A stretch of DNA of 64,000 bases, from positions 58,552 through 122,551 of the forward strand of contig JAWLCA010000013.1 in assembly GCA_041687395.1 (NCBI GenBank), given 5' to 3'. The notes under the pieces are model-generated. The model made no database searches. It had not been told where the DNA came from and saw only the letters and a list, made by a program, of their open reading frames with translations. Source of the DNA: JAWLCA01 sp041687395. GTDB lineage: Bacteria > Pseudomonadota > Alphaproteobacteria > Rhodobacterales > Rhodobacteraceae. Positions 7,951-14,894 of the stretch are shown piece by piece. Positions within the stretch are counted from its first letter, which is position 1. Each line of letters begins with the position of its first letter. The position numbers and the translations under genes are program-made.

Positions 7951-9009
7951 ATGCTCAAGACAACGCTCAAGTCGCTGATGGTGGCGACGCTGCTGGCGGG
8001 AACTGCCGGCTGGGCCGGCGCGCAGGAGATCACGCTGCGCGCCACGGCCACCTCGAACACCGACGACGAGGATTACGACGGCCTCGTCGTCTTCAAGAAG
8101 TATGTCGAGAACGCCTCGAACGGACGCATCGCCGTTGAACTTTTCATCGGCACCCAACTTTGCGTGACCGGCGAGGAATGCCTGCAAGGCGTGGCCGACG
8201 GCTCCATCGACATCTTCATCTCCACCTCGGGCGGGGCCGCGGGGATCTTCCCCTACATCCAGGTGCTGGACCTGCCCTACCTGATGAGCGACGACCGCAT
8301 CGCGGAGCATGTCCTGTCGGGCGACTTCGTGCGCTACATGCGCGACTTGGCCCTGCAGGACAGCGACAACACGATCCGGCTGATGACGGTGGGCAATACC
8401 GGCGGTTGGCGCAACTATGCCAATACGATGAAGACAGTGCAGACACCGGCTGATCTGGAGGGTCTGAAGCTGCGCACCGTGCCCGCCGATCTGCCGCAGG
8501 TGCTGGCGACTGCGCTGGGCGCCGCGCCAACGCCGATCCCGTGGCCGGAATTGTTTACCTCGCTCCAGACTGGCGTGGTCGAGGGGACGGCGAACGGCAT
8601 CACCGACATCATGAACATGAAGTTCCCTGATGCCGGCCTGAAATACATCACGCTTGATGGCCACAGCTACATGGGCGCGTTCTGGTGGATGAATAACGAA
8701 CGGTTCCTTGGGCTGCCCGACGACCAGAAGGCGATCGTGCTCGATGGGTTCTACGACCTCCAGCAGGCGACCTTTGCCAGCCCGAAGCGGAAGGAGATCC
8801 CGGCCTATGAGGCCTTCGTGGCCTCGGGCGGCGAGATCTATGTGCCTACGGCCGAGGAGAAGGCCCAGTTCCGGGACGCCGCCGCGCCCGCCTTCGAATG
8901 GTTCGTCGAGAACGTGCGGATGGGACCCGAGGTGCTGGACGCATTCGAGGCTGCGATCGGAGAGGCAGAGGATGCAGTCGGTGCGCAGCGCGCGGCCGAC
9001 ATGAACTGA
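7951..9009 (+). CDS. TRAP transporter substrate-binding protein (DctP type)
   Basis: A 352-residue periplasmic binding protein. The signal peptide spans about residues 1-24 and ends in AGAQ. The segment LEGLKLRTVPADL contains the arginine that grips the ligand carboxylate in most DctP proteins, followed by PIPWPELFTSLQTGVVEG. Two cysteines, Cys71 and Cys77, in the early loop are unusual and could form a small disulfide. It is the last gene of the coupled cluster, before a bidirectional terminator. The ligand is probably an acid. Confidence 0.92.
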   Translation: MLKTTLKSLMVATLLAGTAGWAGAQEITLRATATSNTDDEDYDGLVVFKKYVENASNGRIAVELFIGTQLCVTGEECLQGVADGSIDIFISTSGGAAGIFPYIQVLDLPYLMSDDRIAEHVLSGDFVRYMRDLALQDSDNTIRLMTVGNTGGWRNYANTMKTVQTPADLEGLKLRTVPADLPQVLATALGAAPTPIPWPELFTSLQTGVVEGTANGITDIMNMKFPDAGLKYITLDGHSYMGAFWWMNNERFLGLPDDQKAIVLDGFYDLQQATFASPKRKEIPAYEAFVASGGEIYVPTAEEKAQFRDAAAPAFEWFVENVRMGPEVLDAFEAAIGEAEDAVGAQRAADMN

Positions 9010-9071
9010 TCCTCCCGGAAGACGCAGGGGCCCGAGACAAGAGCAACCGGAGTGTTGCGGCTTTCAACGGA

Positions 9072-9101
9072 AAGGCGGGTCACTGCGTGGCCCGCCTTTT
9101 T
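9072..9101. terminator. Bidirectional intrinsic terminator between dctP and tusA-like gene
   Basis: AAGGCGGG (9072-9079) pairs with CCCGCCTT (9091-9098), with further CAC/GTG pairing in the loop, and is followed by TTTTT. The matching AAA on the other side gives a shorter T-run on the minus strand, so it can serve both convergent genes. Confidence 0.8.
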
Positions 9102-9110
9102 GATCGGAAG

Positions 9111-9353
9111 CTAGCCGCCCTTTCGGATGAGATAGATTTGCTGTCCCGCGGCGTCGTCGGCCGCGAGCAGGGCGTGTCCGGCCTCGGAGCAGAAATGCGG
9201 CACATCGATCACGGCAGCTGGATCGGTCGCAATGACGCGAAGGACTGCCCCGGCGGGCAGCCCCTTCAGCCGCTTGCGGGCCTTCAACACGGGCAAAGGG
9301 CACAGCAGCCCAGCCGCATCAAGCTCGTCATCCCATATGCGCTGTTCATCCAT
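9111..9353 (-). CDS. TusA/SirA-family sulfurtransferase-like protein
   Basis: An 80-residue protein with the TusA CPxP motif around Cys18 (LLCPLPVLKARKRL), the cysteine that carries persulfide sulfur in this family. TusA proteins relay sulfur for tRNA thiolation, molybdenum-cofactor or other sulfur pathways. There is no sulfur-relay partner next door, so the exact acceptor is unknown. Length and motif fit the family well. Confidence 0.85.
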   Translation of the reverse strand: MDEQRIWDDELDAAGLLCPLPVLKARKRLKGLPAGAVLRVIATDPAAVIDVPHFCSEAGHALLAADDAAGQQIYLIRKGG

Positions 9354-9456
9354 GGCGGAAAACTAGTGTTGTGCTGGCGGCTTGTCCACGATGCAGTAAT
9401 GCTGGACGGGGCCATCAGGGAAATGCAAACCTCGACACGTAAGTGTTGGAGGCTGA

Positions 9457-10635
9457 ATGACACTGCTCACCCTGCCCTTCTCGCCCGAGGAGTATGATGC
9501 CCGAATTGCCCGCACGCGGTTGGCGATGGATGAGCGAGGGCTTGATCTGCTGATCGTCTCGGACCCGTCGAACATGGCGTGGCTGACCGGGTATGACGGC
9601 TGGTCGTTCTACGTGCATCAGGCGGTGGTGCTGGGGCACGAAGGCGCGCCGATCTGGTGGGGGCGCGCGATGGACGGACTGGGCGCCCAGCGAACCGTCT
9701 GGATGGATCCGGGCCACATCGTCGGCTACGACGACACCTATGTCCAGAACACCGCCAAGCATCCGATGGAGACGCTGGCCACGCTGGTCCACGAGCGTTT
9801 CTCGGGCGTGGAGCGCATCGGGGTGGAGATGGACAACTACTACTATTCCGCCGCCGCCCATGCGGTGCTGACGGCTGCGCTGTCGGACGCCGTGATCTTC
9901 GATGCGACGGGCGTGGTGAACTGGCAACGCGCGGTCAAGTCCGAGGCCGAGATCGGCTTCATGCGGCGCGCCGCAAAGATCACCGACGCGATGATGGCGA
10001 CGATCCGCGACAAGGCCGAGCCGGGGATGCCGAAGAACGCGTTGGTGGCCGAGATCTACGCCACCGCGATCCGCGGGGCCGAGGGGCATTGGGGCGACTA
10101 TCCGGCGATCGTGCCGATGGCGCCGTCGGGCGTCGATGCCTCGGCGCCGCATCTGACCTGGGACGACCGGCCGTTCCTTCAGGGCGAGCCGACGTTTTTC
10201 GAGATTGCGGGCGTCTACCGCCGCTATCACGCGCCGCAGTCGCGGACGCTGTTCTTCGGTCCGCCGCCCGACAAGTATCGCCGCGCCGAGGCGGCGGTGA
10301 AGGAGGCGGTCGAGGCGGGGTTGGAGATGGCGCGGCCGGGCAATACCTGCGCTGACCTGGCCAACGCCTTCAACGGGGTACTGAACCGGCTGGGGTTTCA
10401 GAAGGACAGCCGCTGCGGGTATTCCATCGGGCTGAGCTATCCGCCCGACTGGGGCGAACGGACGATGTCGTTCCGGCGCGACGACCAGACGGTGCTGGAG
10501 GCCGGGATGACGTTTCATTTCATGCCGGCGCTGTGGCTGGACGATGGCGGGATCGAGCTGACGGAGCCGATCCTGATCACCGAGGATGGGCCGGAACTGC
10601 TGTGTTCGACCCCGCGGGAGATGTGGGTGAAATAG
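9457..10635 (+). CDS. M24-family hydrolase, EutD/DoeA (ectoine hydrolase)-like
   Basis: A 392-residue creatinase/prolidase-fold protein. The N-terminal segment MAWLTGYDGWSFYVHQ, the VNWQRAVKSEAEI helix, GDYPAIVPMAPSG, HLTWDDRPF, IAGVYRRYHAP and SYPPDWGERTMS closely match what I recall of ectoine hydrolase EutD/DoeA. That enzyme opens the ectoine ring to N-acetyl-diaminobutyrate. I do not see the usual doe/eut neighbours (deacetylase, transaminase, UehABC transporter), so this may be a paralogue acting on another cyclic amidine or dipeptide. The canonical five M24 metal ligands are not obvious. Confidence 0.8.
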   Translation: MTLLTLPFSPEEYDARIARTRLAMDERGLDLLIVSDPSNMAWLTGYDGWSFYVHQAVVLGHEGAPIWWGRAMDGLGAQRTVWMDPGHIVGYDDTYVQNTAKHPMETLATLVHERFSGVERIGVEMDNYYYSAAAHAVLTAALSDAVIFDATGVVNWQRAVKSEAEIGFMRRAAKITDAMMATIRDKAEPGMPKNALVAEIYATAIRGAEGHWGDYPAIVPMAPSGVDASAPHLTWDDRPFLQGEPTFFEIAGVYRRYHAPQSRTLFFGPPPDKYRRAEAAVKEAVEAGLEMARPGNTCADLANAFNGVLNRLGFQKDSRCGYSIGLSYPPDWGERTMSFRRDDQTVLEAGMTFHFMPALWLDDGGIELTEPILITEDGPELLCSTPREMWVK

Positions 10636-10659
10636 CTGATTGGGGCCGATTTCGGCGGC

Positions 10660-10733
10660 TGTCCACGCGTGGACAAAATATCAAGCTATTGATATCAAAT
10701 GAGAACGCAAATTTTTTTTACCGTGGCTTAACC
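10660..10733 (+). repeat. Palindrome-headed repeat element, copy A
   Basis: It begins with the perfect 16-bp palindrome TGTCCACGCGTGGACA (10660-10675), then AAAT. A second perfect stem, ATATCAA/TTGATAT, follows around a GCTA loop (10678-10695), then ATGAGAAC, a run of eight Ts and CTTAACC. It is 74 bp and aligns without gaps to copy B (14809-14882) at about 49 of 74 positions by eye. It sits between the convergent M24 and entericidin genes. Confidence 0.75.
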
Positions 10734-10778
10734 AGTGACCACGGTTCAAGAGGGCGCCCTGACCCTCTCTCCGCCCGG

Positions 10779-10892
10779 TCAGAAATAGCTGCCGACGCGC
10801 TGCGCCCCGCCAGAAATGTCGCGGCCCACGCCCTCGATCGTGTTGCAGGCGGCGAGCCCCAGCAGCAGGGCGACGATCAGTGGCTTTCTCAT
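10779..10892 (-). CDS. Entericidin A/B-family small lipoprotein
   Basis: A 37-residue lipoprotein: a basic start MRKPLIVALLLG, then the lipobox LAAC with the lipidated cysteine at residue 16, followed by NTIEGVGRDISGG, the entericidin signature. Entericidins are small membrane lipoproteins linked to stress or toxin-antidote behaviour in enterics; the role here is unknown. The ATG overlaps the stop codon of the upstream YejA-like gene by four bases (ATGA), so the two are translationally coupled. Confidence 0.85.
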   Translation of the reverse strand: MRKPLIVALLLGLAACNTIEGVGRDISGGAQRVGSYF

Positions 10893-12706
10893 TCCGCAGT
10901 CCCCTCGTACCACCAGACCTCGGGTTGGAAGCCCAGCCAGTCCCCGTAAACTGGCAGATGGTCTGGAAATTTCAACTCGCGCCGGTGCGCGATGCGCGAC
11001 ACGTCGGTGTACCAGGCCGGGATCACGTAACGCCCCGAGGTCAGCACCCGGTCCAGCGCGCGGGTTGCGGACACGAAGTCCTCGTGACTCTCGGCGTTGA
11101 GCAGCCGGTCGATCATCGCATCCACCGCCGGCGAGGCGACGCCCATCCAGTTGCGGCTGCCCGGCTCCTCGACCCCGCGCGAACCCCAGTAAAGGATCTG
11201 CTCGTTCCCCGGCGACAGCGAGAGCGAGCGGGTGTACCACGCCATGTCGAAGTCATAGGTGTTCGTCCGCTCGGTATATTGTGCGGAATCGACCGTGGTG
11301 GTGCGCAGCGCGATGCCCAGCCGCTTCAATGCCTCGGCATAGATCGCGACGACCGCCTGCACCTCTGCCTGCCCCTGCGAGAGCAGCACCTCGATCTCGA
11401 AGGGCTGGCCGGCGGCGTTCTGCAGCACGCCGCCCACGACCGTCCACCCCGCCTCTTCGAGAAGGCGGGAGGCGGCACGGATGCCGGCGCGGTTGTTTTC
11501 CGACCCGTCGGTGACCGGCAACTTGTAGCCCTCCAGTGCGCCGGGAAGGAGCACGGCTGCATACGGCTGCAGCAGGTCGCGAACCGCGCCCTCGGCCGGT
11601 CCCTCGGCCATACCAAGGACGGAGTTGGAGAAATACGAGGTGATCCGCGGCTCGGTCCCGCCGTTCAGTGTGTTGTTGATGAAGTCGAAGTTGAAGGCCT
11701 GGATCAGTGCCTCGCGCACGCGCCAGTCGGCGAACTTGTCGCGCCGCGTGTTCATCACCAGGCCGGTGATGCCCGAGGGGCGCTGGTGCGCGATCTCGGA
11801 TAGCACGACCGCGCCCGACTGCACCGCGGGGAAGTTGTAGTTTATGCCCCAGCGGGACGGATTGCGTTCGCGGAAGGTGCTGATCTGGCCCGCCTTGAAC
11901 GCCTCGAAGATCACGCCCGCGTCGCCGAAATAGTCGTAGCGCACCTCGTCAAAGTTGTGCTGGCCGCGGTTGAACGGGAGATCCTTCCCCCACCAGTCGG
12001 GGTTGCGGCGAAAGGTGACGAAGCGCCCCGGCTCGAACGCATCCACGACGTAGGGGCCAGAGCCGATGGGGGCGTCCAGAGTGCTTTCGGTGAAATCGCG
12101 CCCCTCCCACTGGGCTTTCTTCAGCACAGGGCGCAGGCCGAGGATCAGCGGCATCTCGCGGTCGGACTCGGTGAAGGTGAAACGGACCGAGCGCGGCCCC
12201 GTCTGCTCCATCGTCGCGATCTTGCGCCAGGCCCCCTGGTAGCGCGGCGCGCCCTGGGTCCCGAGCGTCTCGAAGGACCACATCACATCCTCGACCGTGA
12301 CGGGGCTTCCGTCGGAGAATCGCGCCGTCTCTCGCAGGGTGAATTCGACGAAGCTGCGCGCCGCGTCCGTCTCGACCGATTCGGCGAGAAGCCCGTAAAG
12401 GGTGAAGGGTTCGTCGTAGGCCCGGCCCATCAACGTCTCGACAGTCAGCTGGCCGAGGCTCCAGGGCGCGCGCCCGCGCAGGATGTAGGGATTGAGCGAA
12501 TCGAAGCCGCCCGACTCGCCGAAGACGATTCGACCGCCCTTGGGCGCATCAGGGTTAACCTGCGGAAGATGCACAAAATCGGGTGGCAGCGCCGGGTCGC
12601 CGTACATAGCTATGCCATGGGCCGGTTCAGCCAGAACGGGTGCGGCGGCTGCGATCAGCAGGGCAAGCGCCGTGCCAAGCAAGGGAGTCGGTCGGGGCTC
12701 ACTCAT
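10889..12706 (-). CDS. YejA-like ABC transporter substrate-binding protein (family 5)
   Basis: A 605-residue periplasmic peptide/opine-type solute-binding protein. The signal peptide ends near PVLAEPAHG. AMYGDPALPPDF, the LNPYILRGRAPW segment, and FTLRETARFSDGSPVTVEDVMWSFETL are typical of the YejA branch. YejA normally works with YejBEF to import peptides such as microcin C, but no permease or ATPase genes are adjacent here. It is an orphan or is served by components elsewhere. The entericidin gene is coupled behind it. Confidence 0.85.
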   Translation of the reverse strand: MSEPRPTPLLGTALALLIAAAAPVLAEPAHGIAMYGDPALPPDFVHLPQVNPDAPKGGRIVFGESGGFDSLNPYILRGRAPWSLGQLTVETLMGRAYDEPFTLYGLLAESVETDAARSFVEFTLRETARFSDGSPVTVEDVMWSFETLGTQGAPRYQGAWRKIATMEQTGPRSVRFTFTESDREMPLILGLRPVLKKAQWEGRDFTESTLDAPIGSGPYVVDAFEPGRFVTFRRNPDWWGKDLPFNRGQHNFDEVRYDYFGDAGVIFEAFKAGQISTFRERNPSRWGINYNFPAVQSGAVVLSEIAHQRPSGITGLVMNTRRDKFADWRVREALIQAFNFDFINNTLNGGTEPRITSYFSNSVLGMAEGPAEGAVRDLLQPYAAVLLPGALEGYKLPVTDGSENNRAGIRAASRLLEEAGWTVVGGVLQNAAGQPFEIEVLLSQGQAEVQAVVAIYAEALKRLGIALRTTTVDSAQYTERTNTYDFDMAWYTRSLSLSPGNEQILYWGSRGVEEPGSRNWMGVASPAVDAMIDRLLNAESHEDFVSATRALDRVLTSGRYVIPAWYTDVSRIAHRRELKFPDHLPVYGDWLGFQPEVWWYEGTAE

Positions 12707-12784
12707 CTTATGGTTGTGCTTTCTACCCTAGGGTTGCCTCGGTGGCAGGCTATCGCCATTGCTCCATGTTTTCAAACTTTTGGC

Positions 12785-12813
12785 TTGGCCGCTGGCAGAG
12801 AAAGGCTTATATG
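12785..12813 (+). promoter_or_regulatory. Sigma70-like promoter for candidate sRNA/leader
   Basis: TTGGCC (12785-12790) and TATATG (12808-12813) are separated by 17 bp. The spacing is ideal and both hexamers are close to consensus. A transcript would start near 12820, ahead of two hairpins and a strong terminator. Confidence 0.5.
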
Positions 12814-12819
12814 TAGGGC

Positions 12820-12896
12820 ACTGCTCGATAGGTTTCTTGCCTGTATGAAACCTGCCTCAACGACTTGACGCCCGCCTTGTGCGGGCGTTTTTTTTC
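12820..12896 (+). ncRNA. Candidate ~75-nt small RNA upstream of bdhA
   Basis: Downstream of the promoter-like hexamers lie a perfect 7-bp stem AGGTTTC/GAAACCT (12830-12836 with 12847-12853) and then an 8-bp terminator stem with eight Ts. There is no ORF of note. It could be a free-standing small RNA or a terminated leader (attenuator) of 3-hydroxybutyrate dehydrogenase. Confidence 0.45.
12868..12895 (+). terminator. Strong intrinsic terminator before bdhA
   Basis: ACGCCCGC (12868-12875) pairs with GCGGGCGT (12881-12888) around a CTTGT loop and is followed by eight Ts. It points rightward and lies 65 bp before the bdhA start, with no coding gene upstream on that strand. Confidence 0.85.
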
Positions 12897-12960
12897 GCCT
12901 CTCACTGGTGTTTGCAGACGCAGCGGCTATTCTCGCCGCAACTGCGAAAGGGAGCGATAC

Positions 12961-13740
12961 ATGACCAGCGAACTGGCCGGCAAGACCGCCGTCATCACGG
13001 GATCGACATCGGGAATCGGGCTGGGCATCGCCCGCGCGCTGGCGGGTGCCGGGGCAGATGTGGTGCTGAATTCGTTTTCCGACACCGAGGACGACCACGC
13101 CGCCGCGAGTGCGATCGCGGAGGAGTTCGGCGTGACCGCGCGCTACATTCAGGCCGACATGTCGAAGCCCGACCAGTGCCGCGCGCTGATCGAGAAAGCG
13201 GGCGCCTGCGATATCCTGGTCAACAACGCCGGCATCCAACACGTGGCGCGGATCGAGGAGTTCCCGGCCGACAAATGGGATGCGATCATCGCGATCAACC
13301 TGAACTCGGCCTTCCACACGACGGCCGTCGCCCTGCCGAAGATGCGGGCGGCCGGCTGGGGCCGGGTGATCAATATCTCCAGCGCCCACGGGCTGACGGC
13401 CAGCCCCTACAAGTCGGCCTATGTGGCCGCCAAGCACGGCATCGTCGGGCTGACCAAGGTCACCGCGCTGGAAACCGCGAAGGAGCCGATCACCTGCAAT
13501 GCGATCTGTCCCGGCTATGTGCTGACGCCCATCGTCGAGGCGCAGATCCCCGACCAGATGAAGACCCACGACATGGACCGCGAGACGGTGATCGAGAAGG
13601 TGATGCTGGCGCGTCAACCCTCGGGCGAGTTCGCGACGGTCGAACAGGTGGGCGGCACGGCGGTGTTCCTGTGCAGCCCGCATGCCGATCAGATCACCGG
13701 CACGACCATCTCGGTCGATGGCGGCTGGACGGCACTGTAG
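12961..13740 (+). CDS. bdhA: 3-hydroxybutyrate dehydrogenase
   Basis: A 259-residue short-chain dehydrogenase. It has the TGSTSGIG cofactor motif (13-20), NNAG (88-91), and a catalytic Ser141-Tyr154-Lys158 triad (ISSAHG, YVAAK). VLNSFSDTED and the NAICPGYVLTPIVEAQIPDQ segment match 3-hydroxybutyrate dehydrogenases. It converts (R)-3-hydroxybutyrate to acetoacetate with NAD+, serving polyhydroxybutyrate turnover. The patatin-like gene follows 4 bp later, suggesting an operon. The ATG at 12961 has AAAGGGAGC upstream. Confidence 0.92.
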   Translation: MTSELAGKTAVITGSTSGIGLGIARALAGAGADVVLNSFSDTEDDHAAASAIAEEFGVTARYIQADMSKPDQCRALIEKAGACDILVNNAGIQHVARIEEFPADKWDAIIAINLNSAFHTTAVALPKMRAAGWGRVINISSAHGLTASPYKSAYVAAKHGIVGLTKVTALETAKEPITCNAICPGYVLTPIVEAQIPDQMKTHDMDRETVIEKVMLARQPSGEFATVEQVGGTAVFLCSPHADQITGTTISVDGGWTAL

Positions 13741-13744
13741 GCCG

Positions 13745-14800
13745 ATGACGGGCGCGCCGCGGCGGATCAATCTGGCGCTGCAGGGGGGTGGCGCGCATGG
13801 CGCCTATACCTGGGGCGTGCTGGACCGGCTTTTGCAGGACGACACGATCGAGATCGCGGGCGTCTCCGGCACCTCGGCTGGCGCGCTGAACGGGGCGGCG
13901 CTGAAGGCGGGACTCTTATCGGCCGAGGGAAAGGCTGGGCGCGAGGCGGCGCGCGAGAACCTCGACTGGCTGTGGCGGCAGGTGGGAGCTGTGGGCGACA
14001 TGCGGCTGGCGGGCTGGATCGCGCCGTGGTTGCCTCCCGTTGGAAGCCTTGCCCGGATGGCCGAGGCGGCGGTGCCGATCGGACCGGCGGAATGGGTGTC
14101 GCGCATCTTCAGTCCCTATTCCTATGGCCCCCTGTGGCGCAATCCGCTGGAGCGGGTGGTGCGGCGGTTCCGCTTCGACAGGGTGTGCGCCGCCGAGGGG
14201 CCGGCGCTGTTCATCTCGGCCACCAATGTGCGCACCGGCAAGATCCGGGTGTTCGAGGGGGCGGAGATCTCGCCCGACGTGCTGCTGGCTTCGGCCTGCC
14301 TGCCGACGATCTTTCGCGCGGTAGAGATCCCCGATCCTGAAACCGGCCGGGTCGAGGCCTATTGGGATGGCGGCTATTCCGGCAACCCGGCGCTGTTCCC
14401 GCTGTTTCGCAAGGATCTGCCGGATGACATCGTGATCGTGAACATCAACCCGCTGCACCGCGAGGAGGTGCCGACCACCCCGCAGGACATCCTGAACCGG
14501 ATCAACGAGATCAGCTTCAACTCGTCCCTGCTGCGGGAATTGCGCGCCATCGCCTTCGTGAAGGAGTTGCTCGCCGAGGGGCGGATGAAGCGGGGCGAGA
14601 TGAAGGACGTTCTGGTCCACATGATCGCGGATGATGCGCTGATGACCTCGCTGACCTCCTCGACGAAACTGCTGCCGACGCCGCTTTTGCTGCATCAACT
14701 GAAGGAGGCCGGGCGGGTGGCGGCGGACAAGTTCCTGACCGAGTGCGGGTCCTCGCTGAACAACGCGGCGACGGTCGATCTGCCGGCGATGCTGAACTGA
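13745..14800 (+). CDS. Patatin-like phospholipase family protein
   Basis: A 351-residue patatin hydrolase. The glycine-rich oxyanion loop QGGGAHGAY is at 13-21, the nucleophile elbow GTSAG places Ser44, and the partner aspartate lies in WDGGYSGNP. Such proteins are cytosolic or membrane-associated lipid acyl hydrolases; some act on polyhydroxybutyrate granules. That idea is attractive because the gene sits 4 bp behind 3-hydroxybutyrate dehydrogenase, where this pairing is common in alphaproteobacteria, but it is not shown by the sequence. Confidence 0.88.
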   Translation: MTGAPRRINLALQGGGAHGAYTWGVLDRLLQDDTIEIAGVSGTSAGALNGAALKAGLLSAEGKAGREAARENLDWLWRQVGAVGDMRLAGWIAPWLPPVGSLARMAEAAVPIGPAEWVSRIFSPYSYGPLWRNPLERVVRRFRFDRVCAAEGPALFISATNVRTGKIRVFEGAEISPDVLLASACLPTIFRAVEIPDPETGRVEAYWDGGYSGNPALFPLFRKDLPDDIVIVNINPLHREEVPTTPQDILNRINEISFNSSLLRELRAIAFVKELLAEGRMKRGEMKDVLVHMIADDALMTSLTSSTKLLPTPLLLHQLKEAGRVAADKFLTECGSSLNNAATVDLPAMLN

Positions 14801-14808
14801 TCACGGCC

Positions 14809-14882
14809 TGCTCACGCGTGAGCAAAATTCCAACCCGCTGATTTTACATGATAACCTGTTTTTTCTTCACCTGATCTTAACC
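14809..14882 (+). repeat. Palindrome-headed repeat element, copy B
   Basis: It begins with the perfect palindrome TGCTCACGCGTGAGCA (14809-14824), then AAAT, CAACCC, TGATTTTACATGATAACC, a T-rich run and CTTAACC. It is 74 bp, the same length as copy A. The outer palindrome bases differ from copy A in a compensating way (GTC/GAC versus GCT/AGC). It sits between two convergent genes. Confidence 0.75.
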
Positions 14883-14894
14883 GTTGGCGACCGC

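Noticed and set aside
6382..8664. Long minus-strand open frame (760 codons) opposite dctM/dctP
   Set aside because: It is antisense to clear TRAP transporter genes, is rich in His, Gln, Asp and Arg as expected from GC-rich antisense frames, and shows no domain.
10660..10733. Copy A as a simple intrinsic terminator of the M24 gene
   Set aside because: The CACGCGTG hairpin is followed by AAAAT rather than Ts; the T-run comes about 35 bases later without a strong stem directly before it.
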